A DNA stretch of 64,000 nt. It comes from Cryptomeria japonica (lineage: Eukaryota; Streptophyta; Pinopsida; Cupressales; Cupressaceae). The notes beneath the pieces were generated by a model. That model was not told where the DNA came from. It searched no databases and worked only from the letters and a program-made list of their open reading frames with translations. Location of the stretch: the NCBI RefSeq assembly GCF_030272615.1, contig NC_081415.1, positions 374,743,392 to 374,807,391 of the forward strand, read 5' to 3'. A program made the translations under genes and the position numbers. Below, piece by piece: positions 23,207 to 34,150 of the stretch. How positions within the stretch are numbered: the first letter of the stretch is position 1; every line of letters begins with the position of its first letter.

Positions 23207-23318
23207 AAGACAATGAATCACAACGATTAATATATTGGCTGCAATTTAATTTATCTCAGCAAACTAATATTAATAACATCATTAATAATGTGATGGCTGC
23301 AATTTATTAGACAAATGA

Positions 23319-25597
23319 TGTAATGTCCCCTTTTCTGCTCTAGTTTGTTTTGGGGATTGTTGGCCAATTCCGAGATCCGTTGGTCAGTCAGAGGTAGAAT
23401 TAGGGTTTCCTATTTTCTAGGAGGATGTTTTGGCATTTTTGGTGGCTTGCATGTTGAAGTTTTACAGTTCTGATTTTGGATTCCTTCTAGGTTTTTAGAG
23501 AGCTTCGCGATGGTGTGACATGCAACTGAATCTGAGGACTTTTCAGAACTTACTATTTTTAGTAAGTGGCGGCGAGGACAACTTATTTTTCTAGGTTTTT
23601 CTGGGTTTTCAGAGAGCCTCACGATGTTGTGACATACAAACAAATCTGAAGGCTTTTTCAGACTTACTATTTTTAGTAAGTTGTGAGTGTTGCTCAGAAT
23701 GTGGTTAAAATACATTTGGACACACTTACTTTTTTTAGCAGTATGCTATTTTTAGTAAGTACTATTTTTTAGCAATGCTATTTTTAGTAGGGTTTCAATA
23801 GGTCAGTTTAGATGGCTATTTCCGGTAGGTCAGTTTGAGCAGTTGGTCTTCCAGCATTTTTGGAGCTATTTTGGCAAGTTTGAGCTTATGTTGCGCGACT
23901 TCATGGTTGAGGAAAAATATTTTATAAGTGAATTATTTAAGGCATGATGGACGCTTTAAAAATAAGTTAATTTTATGAAATAATTCACTTTATTACCTTG
24001 GATGTCATAACACACTTTATTGATATTTTTATGAAGTATATTTGCTACCTTAAGGGGGTCGATTTGTTGGAAAATGTTGTTTAAAGTTGGATTATAACTT
24101 AAGGCAATATGGACGATTTATTAAAGGGATTGCTTGTTATATTAAAGTCATTTTCTCAATTATATGTTGGGTGCTCACATTATGTGTTATTTGCATTTTA
24201 ATAAAGTGCCTTGTCTAGGCAAAATGGGACAACTTGGTGAAGGGATGAAATGAAATGCAAATTAAAGTGAATTTGAATGTCATTGTTTAGTCCCACATTG
24301 GAGGGAAAAGGATGTTCGATTTGGGAGAGGGTTATAAATAAGTGCCTCAGCCTTCATTTGAGACTAACCATGAATATCATAACAAAGTGCTTTTGGAATG
24401 TTGATTGAATGCTTGGAGGATTGTCTCCTCCTAGATTGAATGCTTGGCTTTTCGCTTGAAAGATAGCGACTAGTTGAGACTTGAGACTGTTCTTCACTCA
24501 GGAGAATAGATGGAATTCATTGCGAAGTTTGTATTCAAAGTTTTTTGATTTTGGAGTGCTGTGTGTGAGTTCCAGGTTGCTGATTTTCAATGTGCTGCAG
24601 GTGTGGTTTGCTCATAAGTCTCTGTGTGGTCTTTTGCCAGTTCTGGGTATTGGCTCGTTATTTCTCTATGCTCTAGGCGATCATTCCCGTAAATTTTTAG
24701 CTCTTATCTTGGAGTCTTTAATTTTATAATTGTAAATCAATTTTCTGCCCTAGCTGCACCATGCTGGAGCTGCCTTGGGATGCGTGCAAAATGGTTTTGG
24801 GTTTGTTTGATGTGTTTTGTCAGTTCTAGCTTAATTGCCTATCTCCTAGCTTTCATTTGCATCTGATTTGGGGTCATTCCGTTGTGTTTGGGCAAACTTG
24901 TGAGCGATTTTGTGAGTTTTCTAGTTGCCGGTATGAGTATTTCTAGCTTGCTATTTGCATATCAGATTCTGAAATTGATAGTGAGAAGTGTGTTTTTTGG
25001 AGTGGTTAGTCATTGGTGCTTTTGGAGTGCATATCTTAACATTTGCAGCAATGGATAGCGATGTTCTTATTCTGAAATCTCATGCTATATATTGTAAAGC
25101 TAATTAGTAGTACTGACAACTATTTCTTTCTAGAATTGTAACACAAGACCCACTGAATAAGTGGAAGAGGCTGGCCTTGCGGCCTATCTTTCTTATTGTA
25201 ATGCTGTCCTCCTGCTGGATAAGCGGTTGAGTAGATTGTATTTATCATTTTTAGTCCTCCCGCTGAATAAGTGGTTGAGTGATTGTTATTTACTTCAGTT
25301 TCATTGGCATCGTGATTGGCTGGTCATACCGCCAAATTGTTGTTAAAATTTTTACTACCCATTGGACAAGTGGAAGGGGCTGGCTTGCCGCCCAGTATTG
25401 TAATTTCCAGTTGATTTTGGAAGCTAACGATCCCCTTATCATTGTATTCTTTCATGTTCCCACACTGGGCTCTTGGTGATCAAAAAGTGGAAGGGTTACC
25501 TTTTAGAAGCATTTTGATTATCATTTTCTAACCCTAATGGGTGCTTGTGATGTTTGTAACTGGAAAAATTTGAAAAAAATCAAGGGTAGATATTTCA
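23319..25597 (+). mobile_element. Solo LTR L2 (gypsy type, 2.3 kb)
   Basis: Starts TGTAATGTCCCC, ends ATATTTCA, with perfect target duplications AATGA (23314-23318, 25598-25602). No coding region. It contains two exact copies of the hairpin ACTTACTATTTTTAGTAAGT (23548-23567, 23662-23681) and a broken third near 23724-23765. The same hairpin occurs in the LTR at 37494-39318. Confidence 0.9.
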
Positions 25598-25685
25598 AAT
25601 GAGGTGATTAGAAGATAAGAAATTAGATTGATCAAAGTCAGCAAAAAAGATTATAAGACAACATAAAACAAAGTTTATGATTCAA

Positions 25686-26380
25686 AGAGCAGCGATTCGT
25701 ATGGAGGAATGAGATATGACTATAATATGGTGAAGAAAATATAATTTGAGGAACAGCAAATATAGGTTTAGGAGCAACAATGATTAATGAGTGAAAGAAA
25801 GAAGGCAGCAATTACGAACATATTAAGTGCCCATGCACATCTATTAAGTGCAGCGATTGATAGAAAGTGTTGTAATTAATAACAGCAATGATTAATACAC
25901 AAATTATATCATGAAAGGCAGCAAACCATTCATAAAGAAGAATCATGAATTGATAAAGGGAAGCAATGAAGACATAGGGAGTAGCGATTCATTTAAGAAA
26001 CAAAGATTATTTAGACTCAAAGGCAGTGATTATGTTTAATCACAAAGGCAGCGATTAGAAGCAAATAAAGATAAAATAAAGCTTGTTAATGATTAACAAA
26101 AGGCAACGCTTAAAGATAAGGATGTAAAATAAAACATTTGTTAGTAAGAGTAAATTGAAGATGGTCTAATTGGGACGCCTCCTTTTGAATAAGGATGACT
26201 CTTTGGAAAGAGTTCACACCTCTTGTGAAGGGGTATGTGAAAGATATAAAATCACAAGGCAAGAATGATTGGAAAGTGTGATGATTGTGAATAAATTGAA
26301 AAAAGCTCATTTTAGAAGAAAATTAAGAAGTGCAGCAATAAATTTTAATAAGAAGAGAATTATATAAAGGCAGCAATAGA
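25686..26380 (+). repeat. Degenerate GGCAGCGATT motif series in H
   Basis: A short word close to GGCAGCGATT or GCAGCAATT recurs about 14 times (for example 25688, 25804, 25851, 25884, 25918, 25981, 26025, 26047, 26370) at 20-60 bp steps. Related words occur in the other parts of H (AGAAGCGATT near 15910, AGCAGCGACT near 16038). No coding potential. Confidence 0.6.
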
Positions 26381-27304
26381 CTTTAATAGAAGAGGTAGTG
26401 CATAAGGAATATATGCAGATCTAAAAGAGATGACTTGTGTGATAGATATACAATGTGCAGATCTAGAGAGGTGCATGCAGATTTATGAAGAGAGTGCATG
26501 CATATTTAATAAAGAGATTGACTATATCAATTTGTGAAGAATATATCAGTTACAAGAAGAGTGTGTTGAATGTACAAAGGCATATCTGATTACATATACA
26601 CACCAGTTTTGGAGAGGGCCTTACATAAGAGAATTATTTCAGATTTGAGGAGAAGATTGTAAAGAGTTTATGAGAGACTTATGAGGAGTTTGTAATATGA
26701 TTTGTGGCAGATTTAAGGTGTTAATAAGAGCAACATAATAGCAAACCTGTGAAGGGAGTTTACTGACAAATTTGTGATCAATTTGAGAAGGCAGTTATAA
26801 CAAATTGAAGAAGAGAACTAAGGCATAATTTATTAAGAATAAGATCATCCATCATTCATTGTAGAAGCAACATTGACAAGGTGGAAATTTGAACTAGTGA
26901 AATTGGTTCTTCATATTGGTGAGGTTGGTTGTCTCATATTGGTGAGTTGGTGGTCACGAAGTGAGTGTAGGGGCTGGTGCCTACAAATTCAAAAGTGGGA
27001 GTTGGTGCTTCCAATGGGTTGGTGCTCACAAATTAAGTTAGGGGGTGGTGCCTACAAACATTGTAAAAGAAGAATTATATATAGGGGTTGATTTTCCGTG
27101 GTTTTCTCCCATTAGGGTTTCAATGTAAAACATCGTGTTATTGTGTTCTTATGTGCATGATTGTTTGGAATTCAGTAAATAATACTATTGTGGTTGATAA
27201 AGTTTTAATTGGTAAAAATATTTATACTGATTAACCCCCACACCCATTGCCCCCCCCTCACCTTGCCCCCCCTCTCTCAGTATATTTGTGTGCTCTTCAA
27301 ATAA

Positions 27305-28070
27305 AACCTAGAATGCTTTGCACACAACTAGTTTTTGGAATGATGTCGGTGGGTTTGGTCAAGGTGGAGGTGCTCTTCCCAAGTTTTGTTGTAGATGAGA
27401 ATGTCATAAAAAAATACTAGAATGAATTTCTTTAGAAAGGGCTGAAAATTCTTGTTCATCAAGCCCTAGAATGTAGGTGGGGCATGTGTAAGGCCAATTG
27501 AAATAACCAAAAGTTTAGTGGCCCTCATGAATGTGGAGAGTGATCTTTGGAATTTCCTCTCAAGGAAGGTAGATTAGGTGATAGACAAATCATAAATCTA
27601 CTTACGAAAAGTAGACTCCATGCAATTCATATAGCAACTCATCAATCACAATAGTTGGTAACTTGTCCTTAATTATGATTTTGTTTTATTCCAAAAAATA
27701 TTCACAAATAACAAGAAACATCCTTTTTTGAATGAGGATTGAAGAAGAGTATGGGTTGACACTTTGTCAATCTAACCTATTATAATTCTTGCACTATTTG
27801 TTCAATCTTAGTCTTTTGCATAGAAGGGTATTGATATGATTGAATACGAGTGGGTAATCCATTGGTCAAGCTACAATTATTGAGGCGGTGATGATTGCAT
27901 GTGGGTTTGATGATTGAGTGGAGGAACCAGACTTTTTAAGCTGCACAGAACAAAGATAGGCAATTGCCCCATAAGGCCCTATTTTTAATAGCTTCTCTAT
28001 AGGGTGGAAGCTAATGAGTTGTGGAACTTGCTTTTGGCCTTGTGAGAGTGTATTTTTGGTCATTGGCCAT
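27305..28070 (-). pseudogene. G reverse transcriptase, N-terminal part
   Basis: Minus-strand frames fit gypsy RT, with stops and shifts. The active site at 27403-27414 reads FFYD in place of the usual FFDD, so an essential aspartate is lost. The downstream TWEEHL-like stretch runs into the H insertion and continues at 15614. Confidence 0.65.
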
Positions 28071-28539
28071 AAATTGCATTCATATTTATGAGAAATCTCA
28101 AAGGATGGGTCTGAGTCTACGTAATTATTGTGCTCCTAGAGCCATATCACAACTTTTGAGTGGGAGAGCGAATATATAATAGTGCAAAATGTAGTTGCCT
28201 GTTGAAATGCAGACATTCTTGCATTTCCCTTTGTATGCCAATATGCACCCATTAGCTATCACAACTTCAAAACTAGCATGGATACATGTAATAGTTAGCT
28301 TGTTTAGCTAGTTGGGGATCCAAGAGATTATGGGTGTTGTTTGAATAAATGAGGATAGTGAGAGATTGCTTTTTGAAGTACTCCTTAACCTTAATTGTTT
28401 GGGGGTGGTTAATCTGGCCAAGGTATGCATACAAATCTTTGGAGTATTAACATTATTGGAGTCTAGCACTTGGCTGTCTTCCTCTACAAAGGGGACCTAT
28501 AGATGCTAGAATTCTTTAGAGATAGTGGATGACTCTACA

Positions 28540-29135
28540 TATAGAAGACCTAGATACAATTTCTATTCCATGCATTTGTGATATGGGGAGTACTTGTCAT
28601 CACAGTTGTAGCGTAATCCTTTTTCTTGGCTAGCAACCATATCTTCATGGGTGAGGCATTGATGGTTGGTGGGTAGGGACTAGGACTAGGCGTGGGGTAT
28701 GCACTTTTATGTGGTATGGGATGAAATGTTTGTTGAGTGATGGTGTATGAAGCTTTAGATGAATGATTTGGGCTGCAAATTATCCTCAACTAGATTTAAA
28801 CATTTGTACTTTGACAATGATGTGTTTGAGACCATTGATAAAACAACTATTGGAAAACATTTTCTTAAGCCTACTTTTTTGATTGGTAAATTTTTCAAAT
28901 TGCATTTAGTAGTTATGGACAAAATGTGTTCAAGGTAATTTAGTTAAGGCCCTTGTGAAGTCTTCATACCCATTAGGACCAAAATGTTTGAGGGTCTCCT
29001 TACAAATTTTTCCCAATATGAAAAGAATTTGATTGTTCCAACCATTGGTAACATTGGGCAGCTTCATGGTCTCAATAAAAAGATGCAATAGAGAGTTATT
29101 GAGTTGTGGGATTTTGATGGACTAAAGCATACATG
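28540..29135 (-). pseudogene. G gag remnant
   Basis: Minus-strand pieces match gypsy gag, for example GYEDFTRALTK, then THFVH and MQFEKFTNQ, in the right order but in changing frames. The N-terminal end (KFDGDDLAS) lies on the other side of the hAT insertion at 32745-32830. Confidence 0.6.
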
Positions 29136-32100
29136 GACTACTCGTTGAAAACTCGGTGAGTTTTCAAACACTCGTGAGTTTTTGGCTCAGGTGAGTAATT
29201 TCGCCATTTACTTGCCGCAAAAAATTGCCAAGTTTTTGGCGAGACAGTGTTTAAAACTCGGCTGTGCAACAACATAAGGTTAAAACATTAAAAAAGCTCA
29301 TCATTTCATCATTTTCTGTTTTGTAATTCGCTGCTAAGAGGAAAAACACCCTCCCAAGCATTTCCAATCTGCTTTCTATCAAGTTTTGTCAATTATAAGT
29401 GGATTTGCAGTGGTTTTCAAAGCAAAATCAGATTCCCAGGTAGGTTTTCTGATTTCATTTCTTTTTTTGTTGCATCTAGATGAATAGAAAATCAACAATG
29501 GCCTTTCCTAAGTAGCCTAAATTGATTTTTAGTCATATGAACAAGATTTAGCACCATTTTTGACAAATTTTATTGATTTTTTCACCATTTTTTCAAGAAT
29601 CTCTAGTTTTTCAAAAAATTTCAAACCCTAACAGTTTATTTTTATTTTTTAACTTTCAATGATGTCTAAAATTATTTAAACTAATTTAGATAGTTTGCTA
29701 AATTTTTTAACTAAAATATTAACTCTGTCTTTAAACTTTGTATGTGTAGCTTAACGGTTAACCATTAATTTATAATGGCAAATATAGCTGGTTTAGCTTT
29801 AGGGTCTATCCCGTCAGTAGATGCATGCCTATCTGGATATGTAGGCACTCGTCCTAAAGGTTCTAGAGATAGGGCTTGGAAGTATGCCTTTGAAGGACTG
29901 GAATTTGAGTTGGTAATATGCATTAAATGTGAGAGTATTTCATTGAGGCATAAATCGCCTCAAATACCACCTTGTAGGCATTGAGAGGCATGATGCTAGG
30001 GTATGTCCTGGGGCCACAAAAGAAATAAAAAGACATTAATGCCATACTTGCAGCTGGGGAAGAGAAAAAGTTGCAAAGGGAGAGGGCAAAACAAGCCATG
30101 AGAGCAGCCATAGCTGAATCTCAAGGTGCTTCAATTGACCTTGAAGAAGAAGAAGAAGCACTTTAGGGCATAGTGGGCTCTCTTCGTGGCCCACGTGTCT
30201 GCAAGCCCAACACCACCTCAGCCACCACTTGAGCTTCTTCTAGTAGAGCATCACCATCAGTGCCACACTCTTAGGTAATTATTTTGTGCCCAAGAACACA
30301 CTTGGAGCACAACCATCATTAGTGGCAATTGGGTGGAATAGGGAGGTGCATGAGAAAACAGACATTGCATGTGCCGATTTTTGGTACTTCAACAACATCC
30401 CATTTAATGTGGTAAACAATCCTTATTGGCTTAATTTGGTTACCGCATTGACAGTTTCGGGGAAAGAATACAACGACCCCTTCTCACAAGGAATTGGGTG
30501 GGAGGTTAGTAACTTAGTTCACTTGATTTCATTTTTAAATGTTTTTCTTGTTTTTTAATCAAAATTGTGTACTAAGACCTAATTTCACTTTGTACTTCTA
30601 GGTTGCTCACAAATGTAGTTGATAGGGCAAGAGAAGTGGTGAAAGACCAAAGAAAAGAATGGAGAAATTATGGCTGCACTATTTTTTCCGATGGGTGGAT
30701 AGATGGCAAAAACCGCACCATAATTAATTTTTTTGGTTACTTGCAAGAACAATGTGGTTGTCTTGAAATCGTTGGATGCCTCCAACAAGGTGAAAAATGC
30801 TGAAACTTTGGCTCTAATGTTGGAGCAAATTGTCATGGGGGTGGGGAGTTAACAATGTGGTGCAAATAATTACGGATAATGCAACAACATACGTGGCAGT
30901 AGGTAAAATCCTCCAAGAGAGACACCCACTCTCTTTTGGACACTTTGTGCAACACATGCCCTTGACCTTCTTTTCGAGGACATAGGAAAACTTGATTGGT
31001 TGACACCCATTGTAGAAGATGCAAGGAGGATCACAAAATATATCTACAATCACCCTTGGGTTCTTCACTTGATGAGAGAGCACACCCAAAGGAAAGAATT
31101 GGTAAGAGCGGGTGTCACAAGGTTTGCAACGATTTTCTTAACGTTGCAAAGCATTCTTGGTGCATTGATGGCTTTGAAACAAATGTTTGTGAGTCAAGCA
31201 TGGCTAGACTCACCTTATTCAAAGAAGCCTGGAGGAGAGGGTGTTGCATGCATAGTTTTTGACAACCTATTTGCACAAAGAGTTGCAAAGATTGTGAAGG
31301 TAACTTCAAAACTTGAATATTTAGTAATTCTTGATTCAAGTCTCTCATTATTAATTTGTAACTTCAATGATTAATCTTTTTGTAATTTGTATTTTTCAAT
31401 TGTAGGTGTCGGAGCTTTTGGTCAGAGTTCTCTGCCTAGTAGATGGGGATCAAATCCCAATGGGGTATGTTTATGAGGCCATGGATAGAGCTGAACGATT
31501 AGCTCCACCAACCCATTCATGCAGCAGGGTACTACCTCAACCCTCGTTTTAAGTTCGAGGATTCTTACTCAAATCCCAATGGAGAGGTCATGGAGGGTCT
31601 CACGTCATGCATTCAGAGGATGATACCCGAGGTTGAGGTGAGAGACCTTGTTGTGGCTGAACTCCAAAATTATGAGGAAGTAAGGGGTAAGCTATTCTCT
31701 TCAGAGCTGGCCAAGAGAGGAAGAACCACTCAAACCCTAGGTATAATATTTTGAGTCCAAAGTAATTGATAATTTGATAAAATATGTTTTCACTTTTCGC
31801 TTTGCTTTCTAACTTTTCAATATTTTATTTTGCAGATACTTGGTGGCAAAGTTGGGGTGGAAATACCCCAAATATAAAAAAAAATGCCCTTAGAATCTTA
31901 TGCCAGCCTCGTAGTTCATCCAATTGTGAGCGCAATTGGGGCTTGTTTGAGGCTATCCACACGAAGAAGAGGAGTAAATTAGCTAAAAAATGCCTCAATG
32001 ACCTTGTCTTTGTGCAATATAATCTTCGGTTGCGCATAAGGAAGATAGAGGAAGCACCAGCTAGTCCAATTGATTTGGATGATATAGATCCTTACAATGA

Positions 32101-32744
32101 TTGGACATTCAATCATTGTAAGAGCAACCTCCATTGTTTACCGAGGATGACATCTATGATTTGGAGAGGTAGGCTATGGAGGAGGGGCGTGGATTTGGAC
32201 TCCGACTGGAGGACATTGAGGAGGATGAGGATGATGAGGAGTCATTGCCAATGCCAGGAGTAGCTAGAGGCAGGGCTACAACCAGGATGGATGTCGAGCC
32301 ACAGCTAGTCATACCGAGCGAGGAGGCACAACCACGACAAACTTCTACGACTAGACCCTCTAGTTCTATCTCTCCCCTAGTTTTTACTAAAGCTAGGAAG
32401 AGGAAGATGTAATTGTATTGATGTATTTACTTTTAGTTTTACAAAATCTATTTACCATTTTTCTTCCAGCCATCAACATTCCTCATGAGGATGCGATTTT
32501 GTACCCACTTTGCATTTAAATCAATTAAATATATCTAGACTGAGCTTGTTTCTTTTGCGTACTCATTTATTGACTCATTGGATGCATCTCCTCATTGAAT
32601 TTTGTTAAAAAATGCATTTCTAATTAAATTTAAGCAATTTTTCAGGTTCCTGAGTTTTTAACCGAGTTTTTGCAGAGTTTCCATTGAGTTTTTGTGGAGT
32701 TTTTTTTCAGGCCTTGGCGAGTTTTTGGTTTTGGCGAGTAGTTC
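29136..32744 (+). mobile_element. Dead hAT DNA transposon inserted in G gag
   Basis: The outer ends are inverted: GACTACTCG at 29136 on the left and its mirror near 32744 on the right, followed inwards by several AACTCG/GAGTTTT words on both sides. It splits the gag of G. No clear 8-bp target duplication was found, in line with its age. Coding parts are given separately. Confidence 0.6.
29775..32412 (+). pseudogene. hAT transposase (DUF659 type), decayed
   Basis: Pieces in order: a BED-finger-like start (29775-29945, CIKCES), a segment with FWYFNNIPFNVV (30360-30420), the DUF659 part with SDGWIDGKN (about 30687), ITDNAT (about 30868), a stretch with DIGKLDW then VEDARRITKYIYNHPW (about 30980-31065), and the C-terminal dimerisation region with CERNWG (about 31927). 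Catalytic-type residues D, D and E are present, but the pieces are in different frames, with stops and probable introns between them. A relative of the intact hAT at 48634-53076, though clearly diverged. Confidence 0.7.
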
Positions 32745-32830
32745 AACTATGAACTATACAATACTATTTTCCTTGTATAAGCAACTTGCAAGGTCATCAC
32801 CATTCAATTTTGGGAGTTGAGTTTAGGTTT

Positions 32831-33354
32831 GCATTGTGTCTTGCTAAGATTTTGCTGGTTGGAAAATCTAGTGTGTTTAGTGTGAGTTCTATCATTATTA
32901 GTGTTTCAATTTGTCTTTTTCAAGACCATACAAAATGAAACAATATGTAAAGTAATACCTCTGTTTGAATTATGAGGGGAAGCTCTTTGAGAAACTAAAC
33001 CAACCCTAGACACTAAGCTATAGACAAAATACACAATTATCAAGACTTACAATATCTCAATAGTTTTTTTCAGTACTAAAATTACCAAAGTAAAATTCTT
33101 CACCTATCTTTTTATCTTGGGAATGAACACAAGACTTGCAACAATTATTATGGATAGTAATGACATAGAAGATGATTGCCAAGATATTCAATATTAACAA
33201 AGGAGTGAAAGTCTCCTTAAATAAGAGTTACAAATGATTTATCCGAAAAAGATAATATCAACAACTAAGAAGCAGAGGATAATAACTTATGTAAAAAGAA
33301 TAAAAGAATATTCTTAAAGTCTATCCTAACAACTTATTGACCGTTACAAACTAA
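32831..33354. other. No gene seen; possible LTR remnant
   Basis: AT-rich sequence between G gag and the tail of copia C3. On the minus strand a possible LTR start TGTAACGGTCAATAAG lies at 33348; it could belong to C3 or G, and no target duplication supports it. Confidence 0.35.
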
Positions 33355-33359
33355 TATTA

Positions 33360-34145
33360 GAATATTGCTTTCCCTCAATGGTAGATCTACAAAGTACACC
33401 AAGTTTATACCAAAATTTTACAAATTTGTTAGGACTCAAGGTCTTGGTAAGAATGTTTGTAGTCTGGTCCTCAATTGGACAATACTACAACATCATTGAT
33501 CCATCTTCTACAAGTTGTTGAATGAAATGACAATGAAGCTCCACATGTTTGGTATGCTCATGGAAGACTAGATTCTTGGCAAGCTTGATTGTCAGTTGTC
33601 ACAAAACAAGGGTAAAGGCCTTGCTTGATACATGTGCATGTTTGAAAGCATCCTCCTTAGCCATATTGCCTCACATACTGCTTTGACTGTTCCTTGATAC
33701 TTTGCTCAGTTGAGGAAAGAGCTATTGGCTATTGTTTCTTACTAGTCCATGTGACTACAACTGTACCAAGAGTGAAAGTATATCCAGAAGTGGATTTCCT
33801 ATTATCAACAAAATTTGCCAAATCTGAATTTTTGAACTTAACCAGCCTAGGATCTTTGCCTCTGCTATACAAAATGCCAAAGTCGAGTGTCCCTTTCACA
33901 TATCTCAACACCCTTTTCGCTGCAACCCAATGTTCTGGTTTTGTTATTGTCATGAATTTAGAAATGTAACTTATAACATAGCTCAAGTCAGGTCTAGTGT
34001 CTGTAAGATAGATAAGGCTGCCTACTAGTTGTGTGAATGCTGACTCATTGATCACCTTTGAAATTGTTTTGGTTGAAAGCTTAAACCCTTTCTCTATAGG
34101 TGTAGACAAGATTTTGCAATCCTGTTATTTTGAACTTGTCTAGCA
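33360..34145 (-). pseudogene. C3 RNase H and RT end
   Basis: The minus-strand frame 34109-33729 contains LVGSLIYLTDTRPDLSYV and RKSTSGYTFTLG, the hallmark copia segment before and within RNase H. In the first catalytic position the usual TDADWA is changed (KNSDLA). A degraded tail matching the usual copia C-terminus continues to about 33360. Confidence 0.85.
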
Positions 34146-34150
34146 AACTC

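Larger units (their letters stand above)
15615..27299 (+). mobile_element. Solo LTR H (about 2.2 kb net), host of two further elements
   Basis: Starts TGTTGGAAAT at 15615, ends CTCTTCA at 27299, with perfect 5-bp target duplications AATAA (15610-15614 and 27300-27304). The C-rich run followed by CTCTCAGTA just before the end resembles the copia LTR ends of C1. It is broken by T (16053-23206) and by a solo LTR (23319-25597); without them it is about 2,240 bp. Its first 24 bases are repeated 44 bp later (15659). No coding region. It is inserted in the reverse transcriptase of G. Confidence 0.85.
12697..32830 (-). mobile_element. Ty3/gypsy element G, decayed and split by nested insertions
   Basis: Read on the minus strand, gag (N-part at about 32745-32830, rest 28540-29135), reverse transcriptase (28060-27305 continuing at 15614-15312), and integrase C-terminus plus tail (13428-12720) follow in the gypsy order. 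The reverse transcriptase is continuous across the H insertion: the block ending at 27305 joins the block starting at 15614 (FGQTKAKYLGHI). Insertions: LTR1 (13709-15312), H (15615-27299) and a hAT (29136-32744). RNase H and most of the integrase core are missing at the junction near 13428. Many stops and frameshifts; non-functional. Confidence 0.75.

Noticed and set aside
27232-27285. C-rich run as a promoter or G-quadruplex locus
   Set aside because: The same C-rich stretch precedes the 3' end of the copia-type LTRs C1, S1 and H, so it is a family feature of the LTR end.
29775-29984. Independent small gene
   Set aside because: Its start and zinc-finger-like part fit the N-terminus of the dead hAT transposase.
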